Assembly: GCF_014197205.1 (NCBI RefSeq)
Contig: NZ_JACIFD010000016.1
Span: 1-33,135 of the forward strand
Reading direction: 5' to 3'
DNA: 33,135 nt
DNA from: Canibacter oris
Lineage (GTDB): Bacteria > Actinomycetota > Actinomycetes > Actinomycetales > Microbacteriaceae
Numbering within the stretch: the first letter of the stretch is position 1; every line of letters starts with the position of its first letter. The translations under genes were made by a program, and so were the position numbers. The notes under the pieces were generated by a model that worked only from the letters and a program-made list of their open reading frames with translations, ran no database searches and was not told the DNA's origin. This document shows positions 1 through 10,786 of the stretch, one piece after another.

Positions 1-421
1 TACTGATTACTCGGGAATCCCCAATGTTAAAAACTGTCCAACTTGGAGTTTCAGGATCGGCTCCGAGCACCAGGCCCGTGACGGTCGTGCCAGCGCCCTC
101 CGCTACTGCACCCGCCTGCTTTTCGATGTCATCAACTGCGCGATCTAAAGCTCCTACTAAATCGCTGACACTGACAGGTTTATCACCCGCAATTTCGGCG
201 AGCCTCGCGGTTACGGCCTGCGAAGCCACTTCGCCCCCAGCATGCCCGCCCACACCATCGGCAACCGCAAAAATAGGCGGCGCGACCACATAGCTGTCTT
301 GATTACTTTCCCGTCGCAGCCCTACGTTGGTGAGCGCATGCCAAGAGAGCTCCACAGTAACATTATTGTCTGTGGGATACAGCAGCAGCTGCCGCTGAGC
401 GTTCTCACCTTTACTGGTCAT
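1..421 (-). CDS. PP2C-family Ser/Thr protein phosphatase, N-terminal part (runs off window)
   Basis: The reading frame starts at an ATG (421..419) and runs open off the left edge, giving 140 visible residues. Metal-dependent PP2C phosphatases remove phosphate from Ser/Thr residues using two metal ions held by aspartates. The visible motifs are those of the family: RRESNQDS (residues 36-43, with the metal-binding Asp42), FAVADGVGGHAGGE (51-64, with Asp55-Gly56), GTTVTGLVL (111-119) and FNIGDSRVI (131-139). The start is supported by an AGAGAG purine stretch a few bases upstream and by a promoter-like pair at 462-490. There is no signal peptide or membrane segment in the visible part, so it is presumably cytosolic. 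The partner kinase is not in the window. The C-terminal third and anything downstream cannot be seen. Confidence 0.9.
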   Translation of the reverse strand, partial: MTSKGENAQRQLLLYPTDNNVTVELSWHALTNVGLRRESNQDSYVVAPPIFAVADGVGGHAGGEVASQAVTARLAEIAGDKPVSVSDLVGALDRAVDDIEKQAGAVAEGAGTTVTGLVLGADPETPSWTVFNIGDSRVIS

Positions 422-461
422 AACTCTCTTTTCTTGGGTAACCTAAAGTGGCAACCATGCT

Positions 462-490
462 ATTTTAGCCTATCTCGTAGCAGCCTTTAA
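462..490 (-). promoter_or_regulatory. Probable sigma-70-type promoter for the PP2C gene
   Basis: On the minus strand a -10 TAAAAT (462-467, five of six consensus bases) lies 17 bp downstream of a weak -35 TTAAAG (485-490). It would give a leader of about 30-35 nt before the ATG at 421. The element sits in the 95-bp gap after the yaaA stop, so the phosphatase gene can be transcribed on its own. No regulator site was recognised. Confidence 0.45.
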
Positions 491-516
491 CCCTGCGGGA
501 ATATGTGCATTGTGGA

Positions 517-1350
517 TCACAACACGAACATTATTTTGCCTCCGGGTTGCGGCAGAACTTCGATGCCATTGTCTGCCACCCACTGCAACAGCTCTGCGAT
601 GGTGCTACACTCCGGTTCGGCGAGTGCCAGCTGGCGTACCAAGCGGCCTTTGCCGGCCTTGTTGAAGTGATTGAGGGCTTTCAGGGAGCCGTCTGCTTGA
701 CGGCTTACAAAATCTGGCCGTATCACTGTGGCGGCCGTGCACGGAGCAAGCGAAGCGTAGTCGTTGCTACGCAAGTCAAGGATTACCCCAAAGTCGTCCC
801 AAGCAAAATCTGCGTAGCAGCTATTCCAGTGTTTTTTGAGCGTGGTTCCGAGCTCCGGAAGGCTGCTACCAGCTGAGAGGCGATAATTGGCGATGAGCTC
901 CCCTGCCCCGAGCATTCCGTAGAGCGCTGATTGCACTGCCGTATGTTCGTGTAGCCACTGTCGCGCCGTAATTGGCAAACTGAGATAGTCGAGCGCGTCA
1001 TAAAGCACTCCGGTGTAAATAGCTGCTGCTGGCAGCCGAGTCGCGCTACCAACGTTGAGGTTAGCTGCAAATGCTGCCTGGGCTTTGGCTCCGGGCCGCA
1101 GCTTCAAGCTTTTGTGTGCTTTCTCATCTGCAGCTGCGCTGAGCTGCTGCAATGCGGTTAGCACCTGCTGCGCAGCATGTTCCCGCTCATGGGTGGCGAG
1201 TTGGCGAATGCTAGGCTGCTGTATTGAGGTTACGATGACAGACCCCGTTGCTGCAGCTGTGCTCGCGATTTCGAGCAGCTGTTGCGACTGTGCGGCAGTG
1301 AGTTCTTCCGGGTCGCGTTTGGTCTCTGACGGCGGCAAAAGTACGAGCAT
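517..1350 (-). CDS. yaaA: YaaA-family peroxide stress / DUF328 (UPF0246) protein
   Basis: A 277-residue cytosolic protein of the YaaA family. In E. coli the member limits intracellular free iron and DNA damage under hydrogen peroxide. Family landmarks visible here are the N-terminus MLVLLPPSETK (1-11), YTGVLYDALD in the middle, YGMLGAGELIANYRLS, LRSNDYASLAP and near the C-terminus HFNKAGKGRLVRQL. Length fits the family (about 250-280). The ATG at 1350 is preceded by a purine-rich AGGA only 4 nt away, and lies just beyond the atp terminator, so transcription is either by read-through or from an unrecognised start near 1360-1420. Biochemical activity is not established for actinobacterial members; the stress role is inferred from the family. 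Confidence 0.85.
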   Translation of the reverse strand: MLVLLPPSETKRDPEELTAAQSQQLLEIASTAAATGSVIVTSIQQPSIRQLATHEREHAAQQVLTALQQLSAAADEKAHKSLKLRPGAKAQAAFAANLNVGSATRLPAAAIYTGVLYDALDYLSLPITARQWLHEHTAVQSALYGMLGAGELIANYRLSAGSSLPELGTTLKKHWNSCYADFAWDDFGVILDLRSNDYASLAPCTAATVIRPDFVSRQADGSLKALNHFNKAGKGRLVRQLALAEPECSTIAELLQWVADNGIEVLPQPGGKIMFVL

Positions 1351-1371
1351 TTTCCTATTTTCTATGGGTGT

Positions 1372-1412
1372 AAAAAACCGTTGCCGTCAGGTTTCCCTGA
1401 CGGCAACGGTTT
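1372..1412 (-). terminator. Strong intrinsic terminator of the ATP synthase operon
   Basis: Read on the minus strand, a perfect 14-bp stem (arms 1396-1409 and 1378-1391) with a 4-nt loop is followed directly by six T residues (1372-1377). It begins only ten bases after the atpC stop codon. It is the clearest Rho-independent terminator in the window. Confidence 0.93.
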
Positions 1413-1418
1413 GGTGTC

Positions 1419-1682
1419 TTAAGCGACTAGCGTAGCTTGCCCTGCTACTACCTGAACTTCATTGTGATCCACAGAGAAGAATCCTCCCTCAGCGTTCACA
1501 ATAATTTTCTGGTTGTCAGGGGTTGTAACACGCACCTCGCCCTCTGCTAGCAGTGCGAGCAGCGGCTCGTGCCCTGCGAGGATACCAATCTCACCCTCGC
1601 TGGTCTTTGCGGTTACCTGCTTCGCTTCACCAGCCCAGATCTTACGATCGGCTGAAACTACGCAGACATTTAGCAGAGCCAT
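1419..1682 (-). CDS. atpC: F1Fo ATP synthase epsilon subunit (short form)
   Basis: This is the epsilon subunit of the F1 central stalk, which couples rotation of gamma to the c-ring. The 87 residues cover the N-terminal beta-sandwich, with GEIGILAGHEPLLALL (30-45) being the signature GxxGxLxGHxPLxxxL region. The usual C-terminal helical hairpin (about 45 more residues in E. coli or Bacillus) is absent: the frame ends at GQATLVA just after the sandwich. The stop is followed by the operon terminator, so the short form is genuine and not an edge effect. ATG at 1682 lies 3 nt after the atpD stop, implying translational coupling. Loss of the helical hairpin removes the ATP-sensing inhibitory arm known from other bacteria. 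Confidence 0.95.
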   Translation of the reverse strand: MALLNVCVVSADRKIWAGEAKQVTAKTSEGEIGILAGHEPLLALLAEGEVRVTTPDNQKIIVNAEGGFFSVDHNEVQVVAGQATLVA

Positions 1683-1685
1683 GAT

Positions 1686-3146
<1,461 letters not shown>

Positions 3147-3155
3147 TTAGTGGGC

Positions 3156-4043
3156 TTATGACAGCGCGTCAGCGCCGCCGACGATCTCAGAAATCTGCTG
3201 AGTGATTTCCGCCTGGCGCGCATTGTTCGCAAGACGGGTGTAATCACGAATCAGGGCATCAGCGTTATCGGTAGCAGACTTCATTGCTTTCTGGGTCGCA
3301 GCGTGCTTCGCTGCGGCTGATTCCAGCAGAGCGTTGAAGATACGTGCTTCGATGTACGCTGGCAGCAGTTTATCCAAAACTGTGTTTGCGTCTGGCTCAA
3401 AGGCATACAGTGGATCAAGTCCCGTGTTGCCTGCTTCCGGTGCGGTTACCAGCTCAAGTGGCAGCACCCGCAGCACCTCTGGCAGCTGACTCACCATGCT
3501 CACCAGACGGTTGCACACCAGGTGAATTTCCTGCACCCCGCCGTCAGCTGGATCTGCTGCGTATGCTGCGAGCAGTTCATCGCTGATTTCTTTCGCGGTT
3601 TCAAAGCTTGGGGTATCGGTGTCGCCAATCCAGGTGCGCACTGCGGTGCGCCCACGGAAGTTGAAGTAACCAACAGCCTTGCGGCCAATCAGGTAGTAAA
3701 CTACCTCTTTGCCCTCAGCTTGCAAAAGCTCTGCAAGCTGCTCAGCTTCACGCAGCACCTGTGAGTTAAATGCACCTGCTAGGCCACGGTCAGAGCTGTA
3801 AATCACAACCGCAGCGCGGGTGATGTTTTTAGCCTCGGTAACCAGCGGGTGGTCCTGATTCGAGTGAGCGGCAACGGCTGACACTGCGCGGGTAATCGCA
3901 TCCTTGTAAGGAGTTGAGGCTTCTACACGAGCCTTTGCCTTCTGGATACGAGAGGCCGCGATGAGTTCCATCGCACGGGTAATCTTCTTGGTCGTCTGCG
4001 CAGAACGAATTTTCTGCCGATAGACCCGAAGTTGCGCTCCCAT
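3156..4043 (-). CDS. atpG: F1Fo ATP synthase gamma subunit
   Basis: The rotating central-stalk subunit, 295 residues. The N-terminal helix contains the conserved [19 protein letters not shown] stretch (residues 18-36), and the C-terminal helix has the matching [21 protein letters not shown]-type sequence ending in [13 protein letters not shown]; these two helices form the coiled coil inside the alpha3beta3 ring. The middle Rossmann-like domain contains [11 protein letters not shown]. The ATG at 4043 has an AGGAGAGAC Shine-Dalgarno immediately upstream. The 56-bp gap to atpA holds no other feature apart from this ribosome site. Assignment is certain from sequence and context. Confidence 0.97.
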   Translation of the reverse strand: MGAQLRVYRQKIRSAQTTKKITRAMELIAASRIQKAKARVEASTPYKDAITRAVSAVAAHSNQDHPLVTEAKNITRAAVVIYSSDRGLAGAFNSQVLREAEQLAELLQAEGKEVVYYLIGRKAVGYFNFRGRTAVRTWIGDTDTPSFETAKEISDELLAAYAADPADGGVQEIHLVCNRLVSMVSQLPEVLRVLPLELVTAPEAGNTGLDPLYAFEPDANTVLDKLLPAYIEARIFNALLESAAAKHAATQKAMKSATDNADALIRDYTRLANNARQAEITQQISEIVGGADALS

Positions 4044-4099
4044 GTCTCTCCTGTGCTTCTTGGTGTTTGCGGGAGAGGGTCACCCCTCTCCCTCGCAAA

Positions 4100-5728
4100 C
4101 TACTTCTTGTTTACAACCAGCTGATCCTGTTTGACTTCGTCTTTATCAAGTGCGTCAAACTGCTCGTTCAGAGCGTGACCTGCTGAGGTGCGGAACTCGG
4201 TCTTGAAACGATCAATCTGCGCCGCAATCTCTGCCACGGTGTCATCGTCAAGCACGTTAGTTTCACGCAGCGTGGTCAGGGCATTTGAGTTACGGCCCAG
4301 GTAGTCCAAGAACTCACGCTCAAAGCGCAGGATGTCTTCTACCGGAACGTCATCAAGCTTGCCGTTGGTGCCGGCCCAAACTGAAACTACCTGCTCTTCA
4401 ACCGGGTACGGGGTGTACTGTGGCTGCTTCAGCAGCTCAGTCAAACGTGCACCACGCTCCAGCTGACGACGGCTCGCAGCGTCAAGGTCAGATGCGAACA
4501 TAGCGAACGCCTCCAGCGCACGGTACTGCGCGAGCTCCAGTTTCAAGGTACCTGAAACCTTCTTGATTGACTTCACCTGTGCGTCACCGCCAACACGTGA
4601 CACGGAAATACCCACGTCAACAGCTGGGCGCTGGTTTGAGTTGAACAGGTCTGACTGCAGGAAGATCTGACCGTCGGTGATAGAGATCACGTTGGTCGGA
4701 ATGTATGCAGAAACGTCGTTTGCCTTGGTCTCGATGATTGGCAGACCGGTCATTGAGCCGCCGCCGAGCTCATCAGAGAGCTTTGCACAGCGTTCCAGCA
4801 GGCGGGAGTGCAGGTAGAACACGTCACCTGGGTATGCCTCACGTCCTGGTGGACGACGCAGCAACAGTGACACCGCACGGTATGCCTCGGCCTGCTTTGA
4901 CAGGTCATCGAAGATTACCAGCACGTGCTTGCCGGCATACATCCAGTGCTGCCCGATTGCAGAACCGGTGTATGGCGCCAGGTATTTGAAGCCTGCTGGG
5001 TCAGATGCTGGTGACGCCACGATGGTGGTATACTCCATTGCCCCTGCGTCTTCCAGAGCGCCCTTCACAGCTGCGATGGTTGAACCCTTCTGACCAATCG
5101 CAACGTAGATGCAGCGTACCTGCTTGTTTGGATCGCCGCTCTCCCAGTTAGCCTTCTGGTTGATGATGGTGTCGATCGCGATTGCGGTTTTACCGGTCTG
5201 CCGGTCGCCAATGATCAGCTGACGCTGACCACGACCAACAGGAATCATCGCGTCAATAGCTTTGATACCGGTCTGCAGTGGCTCATGCACGCTCTTACGC
5301 TGCATTACGCCAGGTGCCTGCAACTCTAGCGCGCGGCGCCCTTCGATGCCCGTGATTTCGCCCAGGCCATCGATTGGGTTACCGAGCGGATCAACAACGC
5401 GCCCTAGGTAGCCCTCACCAACCGGCACAGAAAGCACCTCGCCGGTGCGAGTAACCTGCTGGCCCTCTTCAATACCAGTGAAGTCGCCGAGCACAACAAC
5501 ACCGAGTTCGTTCTCCTCAAGGTTCTGAGCAAGGCCCAGGGTGCCGTCAGCGAAGCGTACCAGCTCGTTAGCCATTACGTTCGGAAGGCCTTCTACGTGC
5601 GCAATGCCGTCAGCAGCGTCAACAACGGTGCCAACTTCAGTTGCCTCAGCAGCTGCGGGCTCGTAAGACGCAGCGAATTCTTTCAGCGCGTCACGAATCT
5701 CATCAGGGCTGATGGAAAGTTCTGCCAT
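4100..5728 (-). CDS. atpA: F1Fo ATP synthase alpha subunit
   Basis: The non-catalytic nucleotide-binding alpha subunit, 542 residues. Walker A is GDRQTGKT (174-181). The motif containing the alpha arginine finger that completes the beta-subunit catalytic site is visible as [10 protein letters not shown] in the C-terminal half. The N-terminal helix (residues 1-30) docks to the delta subunit. The start ATG at 5728 has a GAGGAAACG Shine-Dalgarno. The 48-bp gap to atpH is short and contains a small CCGGA/TCCGG inverted repeat. Actinobacterial alpha subunits often have a C-terminal extension; here a charged tail after about residue 510 ends in QLVVNKK. Confidence 0.98.
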   Translation of the reverse strand: MAELSISPDEIRDALKEFAASYEPAAAEATEVGTVVDAADGIAHVEGLPNVMANELVRFADGTLGLAQNLEENELGVVVLGDFTGIEEGQQVTRTGEVLSVPVGEGYLGRVVDPLGNPIDGLGEITGIEGRRALELQAPGVMQRKSVHEPLQTGIKAIDAMIPVGRGQRQLIIGDRQTGKTAIAIDTIINQKANWESGDPNKQVRCIYVAIGQKGSTIAAVKGALEDAGAMEYTTIVASPASDPAGFKYLAPYTGSAIGQHWMYAGKHVLVIFDDLSKQAEAYRAVSLLLRRPPGREAYPGDVFYLHSRLLERCAKLSDELGGGSMTGLPIIETKANDVSAYIPTNVISITDGQIFLQSDLFNSNQRPAVDVGISVSRVGGDAQVKSIKKVSGTLKLELAQYRALEAFAMFASDLDAASRRQLERGARLTELLKQPQYTPYPVEEQVVSVWAGTNGKLDDVPVEDILRFEREFLDYLGRNSNALTTLRETNVLDDDTVAEIAAQIDRFKTEFRTSAGHALNEQFDALDKDEVKQDQLVVNKK

Positions 5729-5776
5729 TTCGTTTCCTCTGTCTCGACCGGATTTCCGGATCGTGGTAGTGCTGCC

Positions 5777-6550
5777 TTAACCGGCGAGCTGAAGTCTTAG
5801 GTCGTTAAGTCGCGCACTCACAGAACCGTCGATAATTTCATCGGCGATTTTCACACGCAACCCGCCAACCAGTGTCGGATCAATTACTGTGCTGATTTTC
5901 ACTGGGCGTCCAGCGACACGGCTCAGTGCCTGTCGCAGTCGCTCCGCGCGCTGCTGGTCAAGCGGTGCCACCACGGTTACTTCCGCGAGTGCGTACCCTG
6001 CCTGATCTGCTGCCACGGTTGCTGCTTCCCGCAGCGCTGGGCTGGGTCGGCCGCTTGCTGGGTTGGCAATAAGGTGCTGCACAATTGCCAGAGCGGTCCC
6101 AGAAATTTTATCAGCAAACAGTGTCTTAACAGCTGCTGTTTTCTGCTGTGGCTCAGCGAGTTTGCTGCCCAAGCTCAGTTCTAGTTCGTGGCTGGTGTCA
6201 ATTGCGTTTGCAACGCTTACCAGCTCCTCATCTAGACCTGGGTTGGTGGCAGCCGCGGCACGGATACCGAGGGCCTGCAAGCCAGAGATGAATTCAGCAA
6301 CGTTTGACCAGCGCTGTGAGGCAGCGGTCGCAATAATATTGCGGGCGCCGCCGGTGAGGCTCTTGAAAACTGTGTTTGCAAGAGCCACTTTAGCCTCGGC
6401 TGGTGCTTGTTCTGTTAAGGCTGTTGCAAGCTGCGGAGTTTTCTGCAATTGCGCTGCTACGTTCAGCAGCTCAATCGCAACGCCCTCTGCGACCGGGCTT
6501 GCTAACAGCTTTGTGACATTAGCTAGTGCTTCGCGTGATGCGCTTCCCAT
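5777..6550 (-). CDS. atpH: F1Fo ATP synthase delta subunit
   Basis: The peripheral-stalk delta subunit, 257 residues, which joins the top of F1 to the b-subunit dimer. Actinobacterial deltas are longer than the ~180 of E. coli, as seen here. The C-terminal domain is the best conserved part: LRQALSRVAGRPVKISTVID followed by LVGGLRVKIADEIIDGSVSARLNDLRLQL, typical of the OSCP/delta family. The start ATG at 6550 shares its A with the atpF stop (TAATG), so translation is coupled. It is a separate gene, not the b-delta fusion found in mycobacteria. Confidence 0.95.
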   Translation of the reverse strand: MGSASREALANVTKLLASPVAEGVAIELLNVAAQLQKTPQLATALTEQAPAEAKVALANTVFKSLTGGARNIIATAASQRWSNVAEFISGLQALGIRAAAATNPGLDEELVSVANAIDTSHELELSLGSKLAEPQQKTAAVKTLFADKISGTALAIVQHLIANPASGRPSPALREAATVAADQAGYALAEVTVVAPLDQQRAERLRQALSRVAGRPVKISTVIDPTLVGGLRVKIADEIIDGSVSARLNDLRLQLAG

Positions 6551-7110
6551 TAGTTGGCTACCGTCTCGCTCTTCTCAAGATCTGCCAAGAAACGATCAAC
6601 CAGTGCGTTTGCCTTTGCCTCATCTGTCAGTGATTCACCAACAACGCGTGAAGCCAGGTCAATCGCCAGGCTGCCAACCTCTTTGCGGAGGCCAACAACG
6701 GCTGCTTGACGCTCAGCGCCGATCTGATCTTTCGCTGCCTGCACAACGCGCGCCTGCTCAGCAACCGCGTCTTCCTTCGCCTGTGCCACAATCTTGTTGG
6801 CATCCTGGCGAGCTGCTTCGCGGATTTCACCAGCCTCAGCGCGGGCGGTTGCCAGCTGGGCGGTGTACTCCTGCAGGGCAGCTTCAGCTTTTGCCTGAGC
6901 TTCATCAGCTTTGGCGATGTTACCTTCGATTGCTGCTGCACGCTCATCTAGCAGCTGCTGCATTTTCGGCAGCACCTTCCGCCAGAACACGAGCAACACG
7001 ATAACGAAGCAGACCGCTGACCAAATAATGTCGTAACTCGCTGGCAGAATCAGGCTGCCAGATGCAGCAGATACTGGCTCTGCCACAGTCGCGATTAGTG
7101 TGTTAGTCAT
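6550..7110 (-). CDS. atpF: F1Fo ATP synthase b subunit
   Basis: The membrane-anchored peripheral-stalk subunit, 186 residues. One membrane helix lies at about 27-43 (DIIWSAVCFVIVLLVFW), followed by WRKVLPKMQQLLDERAAAIEG and a long alanine/glutamate-rich coiled coil (about 60-150). This matches the b-subunit family, which dimerises and holds delta and alpha fixed against the a subunit. The ATG at 7110 follows an AAAGGGAC Shine-Dalgarno, and the stop overlaps the atpH start. Position between atpE and atpH is canonical. Confidence 0.96.
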   Translation of the reverse strand: MTNTLIATVAEPVSAASGSLILPASYDIIWSAVCFVIVLLVFWRKVLPKMQQLLDERAAAIEGNIAKADEAQAKAEAALQEYTAQLATARAEAGEIREAARQDANKIVAQAKEDAVAEQARVVQAAKDQIGAERQAAVVGLRKEVGSLAIDLASRVVGESLTDEAKANALVDRFLADLEKSETVAN

Positions 7111-7143
7111 GCTTGTCCCTTTCGAGACCTATAGGTTGTCTGC

Positions 7144-8225
<1,082 letters not shown>

Positions 8226-8237
8226 AGCGTTAGCAAA

Positions 8238-8252
8238 CAGTGTTATCTCCTT
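8238..8252 (-). promoter_or_regulatory. Shine-Dalgarno and possible CTG initiation codon of atpB
   Basis: AAGGAG (8247-8252) is followed after six bases by CTG (8238-8240), which is in frame with atpB with no stop in between. The nearest ATG is 15 nt further on. The spacing fits CTG initiation better than ATG initiation, although CTG starts are rare. Confidence 0.45.
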
Positions 8253-8332
8253 CTTCCCGTGCGATGAATCGCAAGATGCGGATCGTGCCTAGCGGGCGGC
8301 ATTTTGCCCAGCTTTAGGCATAGTTTACGTTA

Positions 8333-8362
8333 ATAATACCAATGACTTCGCCAGAGTCACAA
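8333..8362 (-). promoter_or_regulatory. Probable promoter of atpBEFHAGDC
   Basis: On the minus strand TTGTGA (8357-8362, four of six) and TATTAT (8333-8338, five of six) are separated by 18 bp. The predicted start near 8326 gives a leader of about 100 nt that contains two small hairpins (for example TGCGAT/ATCGCA at 8260-8273). An inverted repeat TGACT-7-AGTCA (8343-8359) lies within the spacer and could be an operator. The site is in the 157-bp atpI-atpB gap and would separate atpI from structural-gene expression. Confidence 0.6.
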
Positions 8363-8382
8363 TCTCGAAACACGAAAAAATC

Positions 8383-8859
8383 CTATTCATGCAGCTGAAC
8401 ATCACTGGCAGCCGGAATTTTGTTTCGCAGCAACACGAATAAATCGAGTGCTAGTGACAAAATTACGCCCGCAATCAGAGCAATGAAAACAATCTGTGGC
8501 TCCACCCAGGTTGCATCACGCACGATGAACACAATCATCAAAAACAGCACCATTTTCAGCAGCAACGCCCCGAGCACAGTGGCGAAGAAAATTTGCACAT
8601 ATAGCGGGTTGGCAATTTGCCTGTTCGCAATCACAATGCTCAGCGCGGAAAGCATCATAAAAACTCCCCCAATCACCGCGCCAAGCAGAGCACTGATGAG
8701 CCCGAGCTGTCCCGCAACCAAAAAACCAACAAGCGCAGCAACCGCAGCGAGTGTGACGGTCATCACCGTGCTCGCGAGCAGCATCTTCTTAAAAATCGCT
8801 TGCGATGCTGGCATCCGCACCTCCGTTAGTGGCTGCTGCATCTGGCTGTGCTGGGTCAC
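8383..8859 (-). CDS. atpI: AtpI-like small membrane protein of the ATP synthase locus
   Basis: A 158-residue protein with four predicted membrane helices, starting at about residues 28, 53, 92 and 119, a short cytosolic N-terminus and a charged tail. Sequence identity to AtpI is not strong enough to be diagnostic by eye, but length, topology and position directly upstream of atpB are those of AtpI, which assists c-ring or whole-complex assembly and is not part of the final enzyme. The start is GTG at 8859 with an excellent AAGGAG five bases upstream. It is followed by T6 after the stop, but with only a weak hairpin, so partial termination before atpB is possible. Confidence 0.72.
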   Translation of the reverse strand: MTQHSQMQQPLTEVRMPASQAIFKKMLLASTVMTVTLAAVAALVGFLVAGQLGLISALLGAVIGGVFMMLSALSIVIANRQIANPLYVQIFFATVLGALLLKMVLFLMIVFIVRDATWVEPQIVFIALIAGVILSLALDLFVLLRNKIPAASDVQLHE

Positions 8860-8915
8860 TGCTGCTCCTTGGGTGATGTTGGCGTGCGTTAAACTTTTGC
8901 TTCAAACTGTCGGCA

Positions 8916-8931
8916 GCACTCGGGCGAGTGC
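8916..8931. repeat. Inverted repeat between wecA-like gene and atpI
   Basis: A perfect inverted repeat GCACTCG-CC-CGAGTGC (minus-strand reading) sits in the 115-bp gap between the wecA-like stop and the atpI start. There is no T tract after it, so it is not a standard terminator; it could be an RNA hairpin that trims or stabilises the operon transcript or a protein site. The rest of the gap holds a TACAAT hexamer (minus strand, about 8946-8951) without a matching -35. Confidence 0.4.
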
Positions 8932-8974
8932 GCGGCTAGGGCTATTGTACTAGCTGTGGCTGATCCACACCCCG

Positions 8975-10111
8975 CTATTTCTTGTGATACACCCACAGGC
9001 CGCGCCGCTGCAACACATCTCGCGCCTTAGCTGCGGGCACCAGGGTGACAAGGAGGCAGATAAACGCTCCCGACACAAACACCATCAGCGGAATCCAATA
9101 ACTCTGCAGTAGGAATACCAGGAGGCAACTGGTTGCCGCGATCGCCGTCCAGAAATAGTAGATAAAAACCACCTGCACCACACTGTGACCGTAATCAAGG
9201 AGACGATGATGCAGGTGTTTGCGATCCGGCGAGAACGGGCTTTTACCAGCGAGCAACCGGCGGAACACCGCAAGAATCATATCCGCAAACGGGAATGCCA
9301 ACAGAATAATCGGCAGAATAATCGGAATATAGCCGGCAAAAACCAGTTTCTGATCTAGCGTTGCCGGATTTAACTGGCCCGTCACCGTAATCGTCGAGGT
9401 CGCAAGCATAATCCCCAGCAGTAAAGCACCGGTGTCACCCATGAAAAGCTTGGCGACGTGCCAATTCCAAGGCAAAAACCCGAGGCAAATACCGAATAGT
9501 ACCGTGGCTATTAACGCAGCGAAAGTAATCGCGCTGCTCTGCCCTGTCTGCGCCGCCAAAATTTGCGTGTAAACGAAGAAAAACCCGCTAGCTATGAGCG
9601 TGAAGCCTGCTGCTAGCCCATCGAGGCCATCGATGAAATTTAGTGCGTTCATAACGCCAACCAGTAGCACTACGGTTAACAGCATACTTACCGTGGGTGA
9701 GGTCACAAACAGGGTGTTACCGATTGGCAGCGAGAAAATATGCACCCCCTGCCATGACAACACCACCGCAGCGAGCAACTGCGCAATCAGCTTCACAGAC
9801 CAAGTGATATCGCGCAAATCATCAACAATTCCGGTGAACGCGATAATCGTGATTGCCAACAAAGTTGTAATCACGGTATTTTCGCTGTGAATCGCATCGC
9901 GCAGCCCTGGCACAAAATACGCCACAGTGAAAGCGGCAATAATCCCGCCGTACATCGCAACTCCGCCCAAGCGTGGTGTTGCATGCTTGTGCACGTCTCG
10001 CTCTCGCACCGCAGCGAACAGCTGCTTTTTACGGGCAAAACGCAGCACCACGGCGCACCCGAAGAAGGTCACAACCGCAGCCACCAGCGCAATCAGGGCA
10101 AAATTTAGCAT
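8975..10111 (-). CDS. wecA: WecA/TagO-type polyprenyl-phosphate GlcNAc-1-phosphate transferase
   Basis: An integral membrane enzyme of 378 residues with about ten or eleven helices, from the family that moves an amino-sugar-1-phosphate from a UDP-sugar onto a polyprenyl phosphate as the first membrane step of cell-wall glycopolymer synthesis. Key motifs are GIVDDLRD (94-101) with the Mg-binding Asp pair, NALNFIDGLDGLAAG (155-169), FMGDTGALLLG (223-233) and the HIHH-like DRKHLHHRLLDYGHS (296-310). This combination separates it from MraY and resembles the mycobacterial Rv1302/WecA protein encoded in the same place next to atp. The ATG at 10111 shares its A with the tsaC stop. In actinobacteria the product primes arabinogalactan or other secondary wall polymers; which one applies here is unknown. 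Confidence 0.88.
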   Translation of the reverse strand: MLNFALIALVAAVVTFFGCAVVLRFARKKQLFAAVRERDVHKHATPRLGGVAMYGGIIAAFTVAYFVPGLRDAIHSENTVITTLLAITIIAFTGIVDDLRDITWSVKLIAQLLAAVVLSWQGVHIFSLPIGNTLFVTSPTVSMLLTVVLLVGVMNALNFIDGLDGLAAGFTLIASGFFFVYTQILAAQTGQSSAITFAALIATVLFGICLGFLPWNWHVAKLFMGDTGALLLGIMLATSTITVTGQLNPATLDQKLVFAGYIPIILPIILLAFPFADMILAVFRRLLAGKSPFSPDRKHLHHRLLDYGHSVVQVVFIYYFWTAIAATSCLLVFLLQSYWIPLMVFVSGAFICLLVTLVPAAKARDVLQRRGLWVYHKK

Positions 10112-10776
10112 TATTCCTCAATGGTTGCGTCAGGCAACACTGCTGCAAGCTGCTCCTTGGAAATAACCCCTGCGCGCAGCACCCGAATAATGCCATCAGG
10201 ACCGCTCAACCGCGTCACATCAAGAATCGTAGAAGCGGTGCCGTCGCCACTCACGGGCCCGCCGTCAAGGTAAACCTGTACACTGTCCTGCAGCATTTTT
10301 TGTGCTCCGGCGACATCGGTTGCAGCGGCTAAACCATGCAGATTGGCCGAAGAGACAGCGAGCGGCCCGGTGTCTTGCAGCAGCTCCAGTGCAATCTGGT
10401 GATTCGGCATCCGCAGCGCAACGGTGCCGCGAGTTTCGCCCAAATCCCAGCTCAGCGAGGGCTGGGCTAGCATCACGAGAGTGAGCGGCCCAGGCCAGAA
10501 TGCTTCCACCAGCTGCATCACAGCTTCGCTAACCTCAGCAGCCAACGCCATCAGTGCTGCAGTGCTGCCAATCAACACTGGCGGTGGCGACTGTCTGGTA
10601 CGGCCCTTTGCCACAATCAGTCGGTTCACCGCTGCGGGGTTAAAGGCGTCAGCGGCGATTCCGTAAACCGTGTCGGTAGGGAAAACCACCAGTTCCCCCT
10701 GCCCGATTGCTGCTTTCGCGGCGCGGAAGCCCGGCAGCAGCGTGGCGGTGTCTTGGCAGTCGTAAACTTCTGGCAT
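10111..10776 (-). CDS. tsaC: Threonylcarbamoyl-AMP synthase (TsaC/Sua5/YrdC family)
   Basis: This enzyme makes L-threonylcarbamoyladenylate from threonine, bicarbonate and ATP, the first step of the universal t6A37 modification of ANN-decoding tRNAs. The 221-residue protein is a single YrdC domain with GELVVFPTDTVYGIAADAF (about 27-45), LIVAKGRTRQSPPPVLIG, TGPLAVSSANLHG and a C-terminal GPDGIIRVLRAGVIS. There is no Sua5 C-terminal domain. I chose the ATG at 10776 because homology begins there, it lies ten bases after the prmC stop and an AGGG precedes that stop; an in-frame start 14 codons earlier would overlap prmC. It is cotranscribed with prmC and the wecA-like gene, the normal actinobacterial order. 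Confidence 0.9.
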   Translation of the reverse strand: MPEVYDCQDTATLLPGFRAAKAAIGQGELVVFPTDTVYGIAADAFNPAAVNRLIVAKGRTRQSPPPVLIGSTAALMALAAEVSEAVMQLVEAFWPGPLTLVMLAQPSLSWDLGETRGTVALRMPNHQIALELLQDTGPLAVSSANLHGLAAATDVAGAQKMLQDSVQVYLDGGPVSGDGTASTILDVTRLSGPDGIIRVLRAGVISKEQLAAVLPDATIEE

Positions 10777-10786
10777 GGCTAAAATT

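Noticed and set aside
6063-7004. Plus-strand open frame of 313 codons opposite atpH/atpF
   Set aside because: It covers two certain ATP synthase genes on the other strand and has no recognisable features.
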